Source: Chromera velia
Taxonomy: Eukaryota; Sar; Chromeraceae
Direction: 5' to 3'
Length of the DNA: 27,500 nucleotides
NCBI GenBank assembly: GCA_018398765.1
Contig: JAHBMJ010000815.1
Location: forward strand, 1,744 to 29,243
Below are positions 12,797 to 22,036 of the stretch, piece by piece. A program made the position numbers and the translations under genes. The notes beneath the pieces are model-generated. The model was given only the letters and a program-made list of their open reading frames with translations, ran no database searches and was not told the DNA's origin. The stretch's first letter is position 1; the number at the start of each line of letters is the position of its first letter.

Positions 12797-13426
12797 TCAC
12801 ACGAGGCTACTGAGAGACAGCCTGTGCTCGTATTTACTGAAGATCTCCTCGATGTCCATCGCACCTCCCTCAAAGTCGTCAACATAGTGATAAATGACAG
12901 CGTTGACCTCGTTGGTGTTCATCTCTCTTTGCACGTGAATGGACTCATCGATCTCCTCAAAGCCCAGCTCTTTCAACTCAGTCTTCGCCTTGGTTGAAAA
13001 CATCCTTGCCGAACTAGGCCCTCCATACAGAGCCTTGTCAGTGATGTAGATCTTACCCTCCTTCAACTCTTTCCTCTTCTTCTTCACAATCTCGTACTGC
13101 TCATCGGTGAACTTGCTCAACTCCTTCGGCTTCTTGTCTGGGAAATCAGAAAGAATCCTGATTCTGGGAACTCGGATCCCGATCTTCTTATTACAGACAT
13201 CCTCTGCCTGGAGGAAAGCCCCAGACACATCGGCCTTCATCATGGGGAAGTCCTTGGAGAGCATGTAGATGATGGCGATATAGATGGAATGAATGCTTGG
13301 GGTGCTGGCATACGTCGGCATCTCTCTAGGGTCCTTGAACCCCTGAGAATACACCCTCGCATTCATGTCCCTCTCTCCTGTCTCCCCGTTCTCCTTCCAT
13401 GTGAAACGAGCACTGAGGGGCAGAAC
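12797..13426 (-). pseudogene. Reverse transcriptase of the copia element (stop-flanked)
   Basis: Open from the TAG at 13427 to a TGA at 12797. It carries the core features of a copia reverse transcriptase: an MNARVYSQGF start like the family's KARLVAKGF; motif A with the catalytic Asp in MMKADVSGAFLQ; the ITDKALYGGPSSARMF segment corresponding to the family's KALYGLKQSPRxW; and the catalytic YVDD box at about 12875-12886 in IYHYVDDF. The catalytic residues are all present, so this segment decayed less than the flanks. A frame-matched continuation (12545-12796) has further stops. Confidence 0.88.
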
Positions 13427-14116
13427 CTAGGGCAGAACAGCTACCACCTCATCACGGTCTATCTTCTTTCCAAGCACGGAGTTCAGAAAGATTTTTGCCC
13501 ACTCTTTGATGAGGGCGCCGTTGAAGATGCCGCTGTTAATCTCCTCTCTGGTAGCTAGCCTTTGAGCAGTGCTACCAGAGAACTTCATCAGGGTCGCCAT
13601 AGTCATGAGAGCAGTCTCTCTCATCTGTAAGAAAGCAGTGAAGTCTGCGGGAATGACGTCAACGTCAACAGGCACAGGCACCTCCTCAATCAGGGCAGCA
13701 CCTGTCCCGTTGCCGTCGATCTTGCTCTTCTGCACAGCATCCATGATCTCTTTGGGGACCTCTCCATCCATCATCGTGAAGAGGCGAACGATCTTGGCCT
13801 TCTCGACATGGCAGATCTCACTCGGTCTCCATGTGCCCAGAGGGTTAATCCTCATCAGAGCAACCTCAGCAGACTTCTTTCCCATTTTACCGATCAGCTG
13901 CACGGGCTGCAGCACTTCATCGACTAGTCCATCGATCTCTGCAAGAGCGCCACAAACAGGGCCCGAAGGGGAAACCTCTTCAACTGACACAAGAGGCACC
14001 ATCGGTTCTGGAATCTCCTCAAACTTATAGTCCATGTCCTCGTAGTAATTGCAGCCGTAGTTGTTCTTCTCTCCATCCTCAGTGCCACCCCCCACTCCAA
14101 CCCCATTCCTACCCAT
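13427..14116 (-). pseudogene. Region between integrase and reverse transcriptase of the copia element
   Basis: About 229 codons in the reverse-transcriptase frame, acidic and Val/Glu-rich with no catalytic motif. It occupies the place of the variable integrase C-terminus/linker in Ty1/copia polyproteins, and ends at a TAG just before the reverse transcriptase. It overlaps the end of the integrase frame by a few bases, so the frame shift lies close to its start. Confidence 0.65.
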
Positions 14117-15353
14117 TCCCTCTGCCTGTGCGTTGTGCTACTCTGCCCAGCCACGCTTCCTCCACCCCCGGACGCACTGGCTTCGGGACGATGGGGTGCA
14201 GCTTGCACAGAGTCCATCTCTCTGTCTCTGGAGGGTAATATAACACCTCACACAAAGTGTCGTTCACTGTGTTAATGAACACTCCCTCCACACCAGGAAA
14301 AGAGAGAGACTTGTCAGCAGAAGGGGGCTTGAAAACGACAGGGTCTCCAAAATGGAGAACAAAAGGGGGGGGAGACTGAAAACGGCCAAACCACGGGCTC
14401 ACACCTGTCAGGGGAGCAAAGGTCACGTTGTGCATCTGTTCAATGCCAGGGATGAGAACAGGCCACACGTAGGCGTCACAGCCAATCTCCTTAAGTGCAG
14501 TCTTCAGCATCGTCCTAATCTCCCTGTTCGCAACCTCCACTGCTTCATAAGACTCGGAGCAATGTGGAGGAGACGGCTCAAGGTAGATGTTGTACTCAGC
14601 AGCCAGTTGCTTGGTCTTACCAAGCTTGAGCACGGTATCATTGTCAGATCAGATGATCTTGGGGATGATCTGCTTGGTAATGATCAGATGAAGTAGATGC
14701 TGGTCGGCCTCGTCCTTGGTCTTCAGCACACTAAGGCTCTACCATTGATGCAAGAGCTCGGCAAGGACACTGATGATGTGTACGCCTCCGTGCCCTACCT
14801 CCTTCACGAACATCAGGTCCCACCACCACTCCTCACCGAACTTCTTTCCATCACGCCGGTGTCGGCTTCTCGGTAGTGTAGATCTCACAGCGTTCCTCTG
14901 CTCGCAGATGTCGCAGTTCTTCCAGACCTTGTCAGGGACGACGTCTCTCCAGGCTACCAAACCATTCTCCTTGAACGTGTCTACCAACCGCTCTTCGCCA
15001 CAGTGTAGGAGGCGGCGGTGCCACATCATTGCAGTCTTGTAAGAGACGGTAGACAGTCGGTGCGGGGAGGTGTACACTCGCTCGGCGCTCTGCATGACGA
15101 CATACGGAATGTTGTAAGACGGATCTCCTCTGGGGCAGTCAATGCGGAACTCTTTCAGCTCGCCGGAGACGGTATCAATGATTGCGAACCGCGAGTTAGC
15201 AGCCGTCTCCATCAGAACCAGCTTCTGGGGTCGAAGGAGCGGTTCCACTGATGGAGACCCGTCCTCCCTGTCTCTCACGAGATACGCTCTGTAATGCACA
15301 GGCATGCACAGACCCGTCTGCTTCTCAATGAAAGGGAAACGGAAGAAAGCATC
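14109..15353 (-). pseudogene. Integrase of the copia element (broken)
   Basis: The GAG-pre-integrase/zinc-binding part shows the HHCC pattern around WHRRLLHCGEERLV and CDIC. The core begins with WWWDLMF (first catalytic Asp) and continues after a TAG (14739) and a TGA (14649) with SDNDTV, where the second catalytic Asp lies. The third acidic residue is probably the Glu in SESYEAVEVANREI. All pieces share one frame with gag and protease. The segment ends at 14109, where the polyprotein changes frame. Confidence 0.82.
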
Positions 15354-15356
15354 CTA

Positions 15357-15590
15357 ATGGACCTTCAGCTTCACTCCCGTCTCGGCCTGGTTGATCTCTC
15401 GCTTGATCTCCTCGCTCCAGATGACGTACTTACGGTAGTACTCGGGGAAGATGGATCTCGAAGCTCCAGTGTCGAGGTAGGCAATGTCGGACTCCCAGAA
15501 CTCTCTCTAGGCAGACCTTGCAGGTCGACGCACCTGCATCATCCAGGCAGTCTCTCTCGTGCCAGCAGCACGGCCGTCGATGATGTCTAC
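15357..15590 (-). pseudogene. Aspartic protease of the copia element
   Basis: Contains YLDTGASRSIFP (about 15445-15480), the DTGA active-site motif of retroviral-type proteases. It sits in the same frame as gag upstream and integrase downstream, between a TGA (15591) and a TAG (15354). Short, as is usual for copia proteases. Confidence 0.82.
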
Positions 15591-15674
15591 TCACTGATCA
15601 TCTCGACCGAACGTCGCTATCTGCACCTCCGTACCCTGCCTGTCGGCAACCATACCCACTCTGTCACCCGACTA

Positions 15675-16778
15675 CTGCAAGTCCGGACAATTCGCTTGCT
15701 TGTGTCCGTACTGCTTGCAGTTATGACACTTCCCGTTAAAGGTTAAACCCGAGCTCCCTTACCCGGACTGAGAACCTCTATGACCATCACCTCGGAGTCC
15801 ATCTCTGCCTCTCCCTACTTATCCTCCTCCTCGGGAGCTGCTGCTGGACGGCTGCTCACTAGCACCACCAGAACTGTGCCCACTGGCACCACCCCCATGT
15901 CCACCTCCTCTGCCGTGGCCGTTGCTACGTCCATGTCCATGACCTCGACCACGAAGGCCACCAAGCACTCGAGGCTCGATCTCCCCAGGTCCTGCAAACA
16001 GGGCAATCTCAAGCCTCCGACGAGTCAGCTGCTCGCTGGGCTTCTTCCAGCATAGCACCTGCACAAGGGAATTCCCAGCTGCAGATGCGAGTTCCTTGAT
16101 CTCACGTAAGATCACCTCAGGGTCGTGCTGTTCCTGTTTGAGGGTGATTCTCAAGATCGTCTACAACTCAAGGGGGACAGCATTTATGAGGTACTCTGCC
16201 TTCTTCTTCTTCAGGATCTTCACACCGAACTGGATAGCCTGCACCTCTAGGTTCCTCCACTCAGTGGTTATGAGTGAGAGGTTGGCGGCGAAAGCTCCCC
16301 TCCTCTTGTAAAAGGTGTCGTACTTTGCGGTGATGGCATCTTTCATATTCACGTCCTCGATTCCAAAGGCCCGGTCCACCGCCGCCCACACCTTTCTCCT
16401 GAAGAGGGGGTAGTTGACCTTTGCTAGGTCCACCTCGGGGAGACCAAGGTCGTCGAGTACCAGCTCCGCCTCATCGTCGTCTCCCACTCCTTCTCCTGCA
16501 GCTCCCTCCTCCTCTCCCCCTTCCTCATCATCCTCCAAGTTGAATACACGTACATTGCGTTGTATAAACATACCAAGGACTGCCGAATGCACATGTTTGA
16601 CAGCTTTGAGTGCATTCAAAACCTGAGAGGACTCAAGATGCAGTCTTCTCGCTTGGGTCAAGCTAAGCCATGCAGGGTCAGTCATCTTCATCTCTTGGAC
16701 TGCGATCTTCCAGGAAAGGATTGAATCAGTGGCCTCCAACAGGGGAAAATACTGGCGGGGACCCCTTAGCTCTGCCAT
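15675..16778 (-). pseudogene. Gag with zinc knuckle, copia element (three in-frame stops)
   Basis: Starts MAELRGPRQYFPLL at 16778, about 80 bases after the primer-binding site. An N-terminal domain of 205 codons includes an acidic Asp/Glu stretch. A TAG (16161), a TAA (15819) and a TAA (15759) interrupt the same frame. After a Gly/Arg/His-rich stretch comes a CCHC zinc knuckle, CHNCKQYGHKQANC (CX2CX4HX4C), at about 15687-15728, followed by a TAG. This is the normal layout of a nucleocapsid. Confidence 0.85.
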
Positions 16779-16855
16779 CTTTCATACAGACAGACCAAAC
16801 AAGGAGAGAAAGGGAAGGATAAAAGGTGACTAGCTCAAAAAAATTGTCTCAACCA

Positions 16856-16868
16856 CCTGGGAGCACCA
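16856..16868 (-). other. Primer-binding site of the copia element
   Basis: Sense strand TGGTGCTCCCAGG starts directly next to the 5' LTR end. TGG pairs with the CCA tail of a tRNA, and the rest would pair with an acceptor stem ending TGGGAGCA-CCA. The tRNA is not identified. The sequence differs from the TGGTATCAGAGC initiator-tRNA site common in plant copia elements. Confidence 0.65.
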
Positions 16869-17410
16869 CAGAAAAGTGTGATGCTAGTTGCCCTACCATA
16901 CAACTAGAGGAGACGGCAATATAACTGAATCACCTCATATCCATCCATCGACTTATAGAAGGAGTCTCTCCAACCAGGGTAGAGTCATCAGCTTTCACTT
17001 GTTCAAATCAATCTAGTGACTGTCAGTAAAAGAATATTTCCTACGCATGTGCATAGCCTTTGAATCCATACTGCCCTCCAGTCACACTCAAACTCAAGAG
17101 GCCTAAAGCAAGTCAACATCAATACGATCGACTCAAACACATACGAAAATTCCGACCTGCCACAGCCAACCATCACTGTCACTCAGTCATTTACGAAGTG
17201 ATCAACGCTTAGCTAGCTACGCTCGATGTGTCATACTCCACATTGAAGTAAGCTCTCTCAATCAAGTCAGCCTTTCAAGCATGCTCTTCAATTCAGTCTG
17301 CCTGCATACGCGTCCCAGACCGCTACGCTTCATCGCACGTCCAGATTCGTAAGGCGCTTCTCGCTCGTGATGCACACATTCTCACTCGCATCGTGAACAC
17401 ACTTTTCACA
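16869..17410 (-). repeat. 5' LTR of the copia element
   Basis: Matches 11181-11721. In the sense direction it runs from TGTGAAAAGTG at 17410 to CACTTTTCTG next to the primer-binding site. Confidence 0.92.
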
Positions 17411-17416
17411 AACATA
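17411..17416. repeat. Target-site duplication, right copy
   Basis: AACATA outside the right LTR, identical to 11175-11180. Confidence 0.75.
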
Positions 17417-18586
17417 AAAAAAAAATGTATATGAAGCAGAAAAACTTTGAGACAAATCTTTTCAATCAATCAAACGCTGCGTTCCGACGGTTTCGAACAT
17501 ATAAAAAGATATTTCCCTTAAGTTGGCGAGCTTTCAAAAATTTTATAGTTTCAAATGTTGCATTATTATTTTTTTTTTCTCCACATACTAAATATTATAT
17601 GCAAATAAGGGGCCCGGGGAATTCACTGACTCAGTATTTTTAATACAATGTATACAGTAACTGCAAAACTTCGGTAACATATATATTATGCTTTCAAAAC
17701 AAAATAGAACGAAGGTAGATCGAGCCGACAAGCGTCTTTCACGCTTGATTCTCATGAGATGCCATGAGAGAAACGGCTGGTGACGGCTGGGCCACACCTT
17801 CGAGAAATAGGAGAGGCCAGTGCAAACCACAAAGCCTCGCCTGTACGCTGCCAAAAAATGAGATGCTACATAGAACGCAAAAATTTATGAACAATACTAA
17901 ACATTTCCAACACGCATTGTACTGCTACTGATGACCATATATACAGAAATGCGCGCTGCACACATTTGAAAAAAAGGACAACCAAGTCCCTCAGGCTGCA
18001 CGGAAGCAACTTCTCTTTGAAAAGTTCGTCATCACTCTTATACAGCTACTTTCCCGCCCCAAAGCCACGTACCCTGAGTATACATGCAGACGAGTCCAGA
18101 CGCTGCCATGTCACAGTCTCCGGCAACAAACAGATGGACAAGCGCAGGACAAGACCAAATGCACACGCAGAGAAGTGGGCGACGAAAAAAGTAACATGCA
18201 GTCGCCGTTTAAAAACACACAAAAAGTCAGACAGAAATGCATTGGACGCACGCAAGAACAGATGAGCAAGGGTGTATGAGGAAGGAGAGGGCCAGTAGGC
18301 ATCTGAGTGTCGTTGGAGGCAGCTGAGGCGTGTCCTGTCCGAGCCCTGCAGTCACCAAGATGACTGCAGGAAGCACGGTTCCAGGAATCGCCACATCCTG
18401 AGAGCCCACATTGACCTTCGATCCTCCACTTTGACTTAGCCCTGTTTCCCCCCCCCCAGGCCAAACCACTGAGGTGTCTGCCACAGTGTGAAGCTCTCCC
18501 CCTTTTTCTGTCCGCTCTTGTTTTTCTTCCATTCGGCTGAAGCTCGTTCAAGATTCCTTTTTTCCCTCGCCCCCCCTCCGGAACGC
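17417..18586. other. 3' flank of the RING-TRAF-MATH gene, no supported gene
   Basis: AT-rich near the retrotransposon, then of balanced composition. Open frames (for example 17966-18265 and 18111-18551) show no domain and overlap on both strands. The part next to 18587 is probably the 3' untranslated region of the minus-strand gene. Confidence 0.5.
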
Positions 18587-21438
18587 TCAGTAAGGACTGG
18601 GCCTTGAGAGCGAGACGGATGAAGCCGCACTGGAAGAGGAAGAAGAGGACGCACTGGCAGCAGCAGCAGCCGCCGCTGCTGCAGCAGGAGCCTCAGCCTG
18701 AGCTGCAGCAGGCGGGTTGGCCCCGTCTGTCCCCAAACTTAGACCGGCAGAGTTCACTCCTGCCACGAGGCCTCCACCAATCGGGCGAGGCACGCCGCGA
18801 CGGCGTATGGGGCCCCCACAGGTGCGGGAGCCCACAACGATGGGCTGTTGATTTAGGGCGGGAGCCGTGAGCTTGAGGAGAATTTTGAGAGTGCCGTTGT
18901 GGAAAGTAGCATTCTGACGGAGAGTCTCCAGAACAGTCTGGCAGATGGGAGTCAAACCGTTGGGGGGTCGTCTGCGGTGTGCGTCCTGGCCGAGGGGTTG
19001 TGCCTCCCCGTAGTGTTTCTGGAAGGAGAAGGTTGCAGGGTGCTGTCTGCCGACCATGTCGATCGAGACGACACCCTTCAACACCCCCTCGTAACCGTCA
19101 GAGGCTCTCAGCCAGAGTTCCGTCTTTTCGGCTTGTCTGTTGTCCCTTCCCTTTCCCCTCGGCCAGAGGATCAGGTTGAAGGAGTGACCCTGCACGCGCA
19201 TGCATCAAAGAGCAGAAGCAGCAGAGAGTGTGCATAATAATGCAAGAAACTTCATCCGTGGTGACACATGCAACAAGAGAAAGGAAACACTAGAAGAAAT
19301 ACGGAATGCAACTGAGTGAGAGAAAGGAGAGAACGCAGGCACACCAGATACGACGAAGGAAGGGAAGGAAGGGAAGGGAAGGGAAGGGAAGGGGAGGGAA
19401 GGGGAGGGAAGGGGAGGGAAGGAAAGGGAAGGAAAGGGAAGGAAAGGGAAGGAAAGGGAAGGAAAGGGAAGGAAAGGGAAGGAAAGGGAAGGAAAGGGAA
19501 GGGAAGGAAAGGAAGGAAAGGAAGGAAAGGAAGGAAAGGAAGGAAAGGAAGGGAAGGAAGGGAAGGAAAGGAAGGAAAGGAAGGAAAGGAAGGAAAGGAA
19601 GGAAAGGAAGGAAAGGAAGGAAAGGAAGGAAGGAAAGGAAGGAAAGGAAGGAAAGGAGGGAAGGGAAGGGAAGGAAAGGGAAGGGAAGGGAAGGAAAGGG
19701 AAGGAAAGGGAAGGAAAGGGAAGGAAAGGGAAGGAAAGGGAAGGAAAGGGAAGGAAAGGAAGGAAAGGAAGGAAAGGAAGGAAAGGAAAGGAAGGAAAGG
19801 AAGGAAAGGAAGGGAAGGAAGGGAAGGAAGGGAAGGAAGGGAAGGAAAGGAAGGAAAGGAAGGAAAGGAAGGAAAGGAAGGAAAGGAAAGAAGAAAGAAA
19901 GAAAGAACCAGAAGAGAACAGAACTCTTAGAGAGGAACGGAAAAGAAAAGAAAACGGAAGAGAGGAGAGGAGAGGAGAAAAAAAGAGAACAGAAGAGAGG
20001 AGAGGAGAAGAAAAGAAAACAGGGGAGAGTAGAGGAGAAGAAAAGAGAACAGCAGAGAGGAGAAAAGAAAGGAGAAGGAGAAGAGTTGTCTCGATCCGAT
20101 ACCAACCTGAAAGCTGAAGTCTTCACTGCAGAAGCTCATGCCCGGCACCAGGGCTTGCAGAGTCGTCTCGTAGTTCGGCACGGTCATCATGACGGAGAAG
20201 CAATCTGCAGGCAGGCAGGTAGGCAGGAAGACCGAAAAACAGAGAGAACATCCAGTAGGCTGAGATCCAAATAAAATAGCAATGATCCAATGAACAGCAA
20301 TAAAGCGTTTCCACCTCACACACGTTTCACCCACGCCAACAAACATAAAAAAAAGAGGGGGAATGAGAACTGCATGAGGATGTGCGTGCAAGGCAGCCCC
20401 AGAGACTCGGAGAACACGAGTCAAGTCGGCAGACCATCACACGCCTGTCACCCAAACACATCGCTCACAGCCGTTTGAAAGAGAGAGGAAGCAGACACTC
20501 TAGACCACACATGCGCAGAAGTGACGGCACGTAGACTGCGGGGAAGGACTCCAAAAAGACACTTCGTATTACGACACACAGACAAAAGGACACATCCAAG
20601 CGTTGGCAGATTGGAAAACAAGGTGGGGGGCAAGATGAAGGAGAGGGAGGGTTCTCGTTGACGTACCGTCATGATCGCGCACCGCCGTGTGAGAGAGGTG
20701 GAAGACTTGTTTCTTCAGTTTCTTCACCTCCTCTGAGAGCACCATGCCATGGTGCTGTGTGAAGCTCCGCACATGATGTGCCACGTCCTTGCGCTTCATC
20801 CTTGCGGCACATCCCAGCATGGGGCACTCAGTCACACCCTCTCCGCAGTCGTTCTCCAGGTGATGAGTGACACGAGAGCGAGCCACAAAGACCCCACACT
20901 TCTTCGGACACTCAACAGGGAAGCCAATGCAAGTCGTTGGATGATCGTCAAATGCCCCTGCAGGGATGCCCTGAGTGCAGTAGTCACAGGGAATCAGGCG
21001 GTGCTCACACACTGCCTTGTGATCAGACAGAAGGGCACGTCGCATTTTCGCGGTGCAGCCTTCGTGAGGACACTCTCCCTCTTGTTCAGGGCAAACGTTG
21101 TCAAGGTGTGCTTCGAGCTCTTTCTTCGATCCGGTCCAAGTGCATCTCTTCTCATGATTCAAACACTTCCACTTGACCATATCGAACATGTTCTTGTTCA
21201 TGATGCTGAGCTTGGACACCTTCGTGATGTTTCCTCGGCAAACTGGGCAGGGCCCCCTGGCATTCAGCACTTGGGAGATGCAAGTGGAACAAAACATGTG
21301 GCGGTACGAACAGTCTGTTTCTCTCGGGGTATCTGCGAAATCCTGGCACACAGGGCAGAGGGTCATCTCGGCATAGCTCTTATTCTCCCCCACGTCAACT
21401 GCGAGGGAGGCATCGAGGCCAAGACGCTTGGGAGGCAT
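18587..21438 (-). CDS. RING/TRAF-zinc-finger/MATH protein, probable E3 ubiquitin ligase, three exons
   Basis: Exons 21438-20667, 20204-20107 and 19189-18587 give 490 aa. The joints agree in phase: a GTACGT donor in phase 1 completes GAT at the second exon, and a GTTGGT donor in phase 0 joins FSFQ to GHSFNLILWP. Domains: C3HC4 RING with C28, C31, C43, H47, C50, C53, C64, C67; a run of TRAF-type CCHC zinc fingers at about 92-225 (for example C92-C99-H111-C116 and C123-C128-H140-C144); a short Lys/Glu/Leu coiled coil at about 234-250; a MATH/TRAF-C domain spanning exons 2 and 3 (ETTLQALVPG, FQGHSFNLILWPRG, ELWLRASDGYEG); a low-complexity Ala/Ser tail. The architecture matches TRAF-family ubiquitin ligases, with the RING recruiting E2 and MATH binding substrate. 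Intron 2 holds a very long purine tract. Divergent to the secreted repeat protein. Confidence 0.85.
19355..19907. repeat. 553-bp uninterrupted purine tract (GGGAA/GGAAA minisatellite)
   Basis: The plus strand shows only A and G for about 553 bases, built from GGGAA, GGAAA and GGAAG units in changing higher-order arrangements. It lies in intron 2 (20106-19190) of the RING-TRAF-MATH gene, so the transcript carries a pure pyrimidine run. The purine-rich character continues with interruptions to about 20090. Apparent proteins of 200-320 residues on both strands (Lys/Arg/Gly/Glu or Phe/Leu/Pro/Ser repeats) are translations of the tract. Confidence 0.97.
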
Positions 21439-22036
21439 GCTTTCGGACTTCTTTGGACAGGTTGTGGCAAGAGCTCAAGTCTCTTAGACGCACTTTACGG
21501 TCAGAAACCGATGTCTTTCAAAGGAAAAACAGCTAAGAGTGATGGGAGGTCACCACGCCTCTGGTTGGTGAAGGTTCCGGTGCTTGTAAACGACTTATCT
21601 CGAAATTTGTTCTGAGAAGTCACGAGAAAAGTTTGGGAGGTGAAGTGGCTCGAGCGGTTTCTGAGCATCTGCTGTCTGCGCGCCGTGCGCGGGGCCCTGC
21701 CACACTATAAATCGTGGCCACGGCTTCGAAACGGGGTCGACTGTCCGCCGGGACATGCCGAAGCCCCACAAAAAACGCGGCCTGAAGGATTTTCGCGATT
21801 GGCTCGGAAGAGTCTGAAAAGACTGCAAGAGAAGACTGGGCGGGTCAGTGGTCACTGGAGAGACAGTGATCCGTTCTGCCCCTTGTTGCCATCTGCTGAC
21901 CGCACATTACAATTTTTTTATTTACTGCACCCAACTTCGACCCCGTCCTCTTCCGTGAAGCCAACTGACTCTTTTGTGCAATCTTCTGTTTCTCAGCCAA
22001 GTCAAGCTTGTGTGCCTCTTCCTAGCTTCCTTCAGA
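21439..22036. promoter_or_regulatory. Shared divergent intergenic region
   Basis: About 600 bases between two oppositely directed start codons, so both promoters should lie here. No TATA box or clear motif was identified. CTTCCTTCAG just before the ATG at 22037 resembles a 3' splice site, so a 5'-UTR intron is possible. Confidence 0.4.

Larger units (their letters stand above)
11181..17410 (-). mobile_element. Ty1/copia-type LTR retrotransposon, full length but inactivated
   Basis: A 6.2-kb element on the minus strand. It has two LTRs of about 541 bp (roughly 92% identical by hand alignment), a 5-6 bp target-site duplication, a primer-binding site next to the 5' LTR (16856-16868) and a purine tract next to the 3' LTR (11722-11730). 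Domain order in the sense direction is gag, zinc knuckle, protease, integrase, reverse transcriptase, RNase H, which defines Ty1/copia (integrase before RT). Gag through integrase lies in one frame and the post-integrase region through RNase H in another, consistent with one original reading frame plus a later shift near 14109-14145. I count 14 in-frame stops (nine TAG, two TAA, three TGA), so it cannot make its polyprotein. It is inserted between the METTL21-like gene and the RING-TRAF gene and interrupts neither. Confidence 0.92.

Noticed and set aside
11960-16778. Reassigned stop codons (TAG/TAA as Gln) in this organism, suggested by many in-frame TAGs in the retrotransposon and by TAG-TGA at the end of the METTL21-like gene
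   Set aside because: TGA is also found inside the element, the cellular genes show no internal stops, and transition-type decay explains the pattern more simply.
19290-20274. Long open frames on both strands (up to 322 codons) of Lys/Arg/Gly/Glu or Phe/Leu/Pro/Ser
   Set aside because: Translations of the 553-bp purine tract in an intron. The only real coding piece in this span is the 98-nt exon at 20204-20107.
20749-21615. 288-codon plus-strand open frame
   Set aside because: Antisense to the RING/TRAF-zinc-finger exon, whose Cys/His pattern is unmistakable. The opposite frame has no domain.
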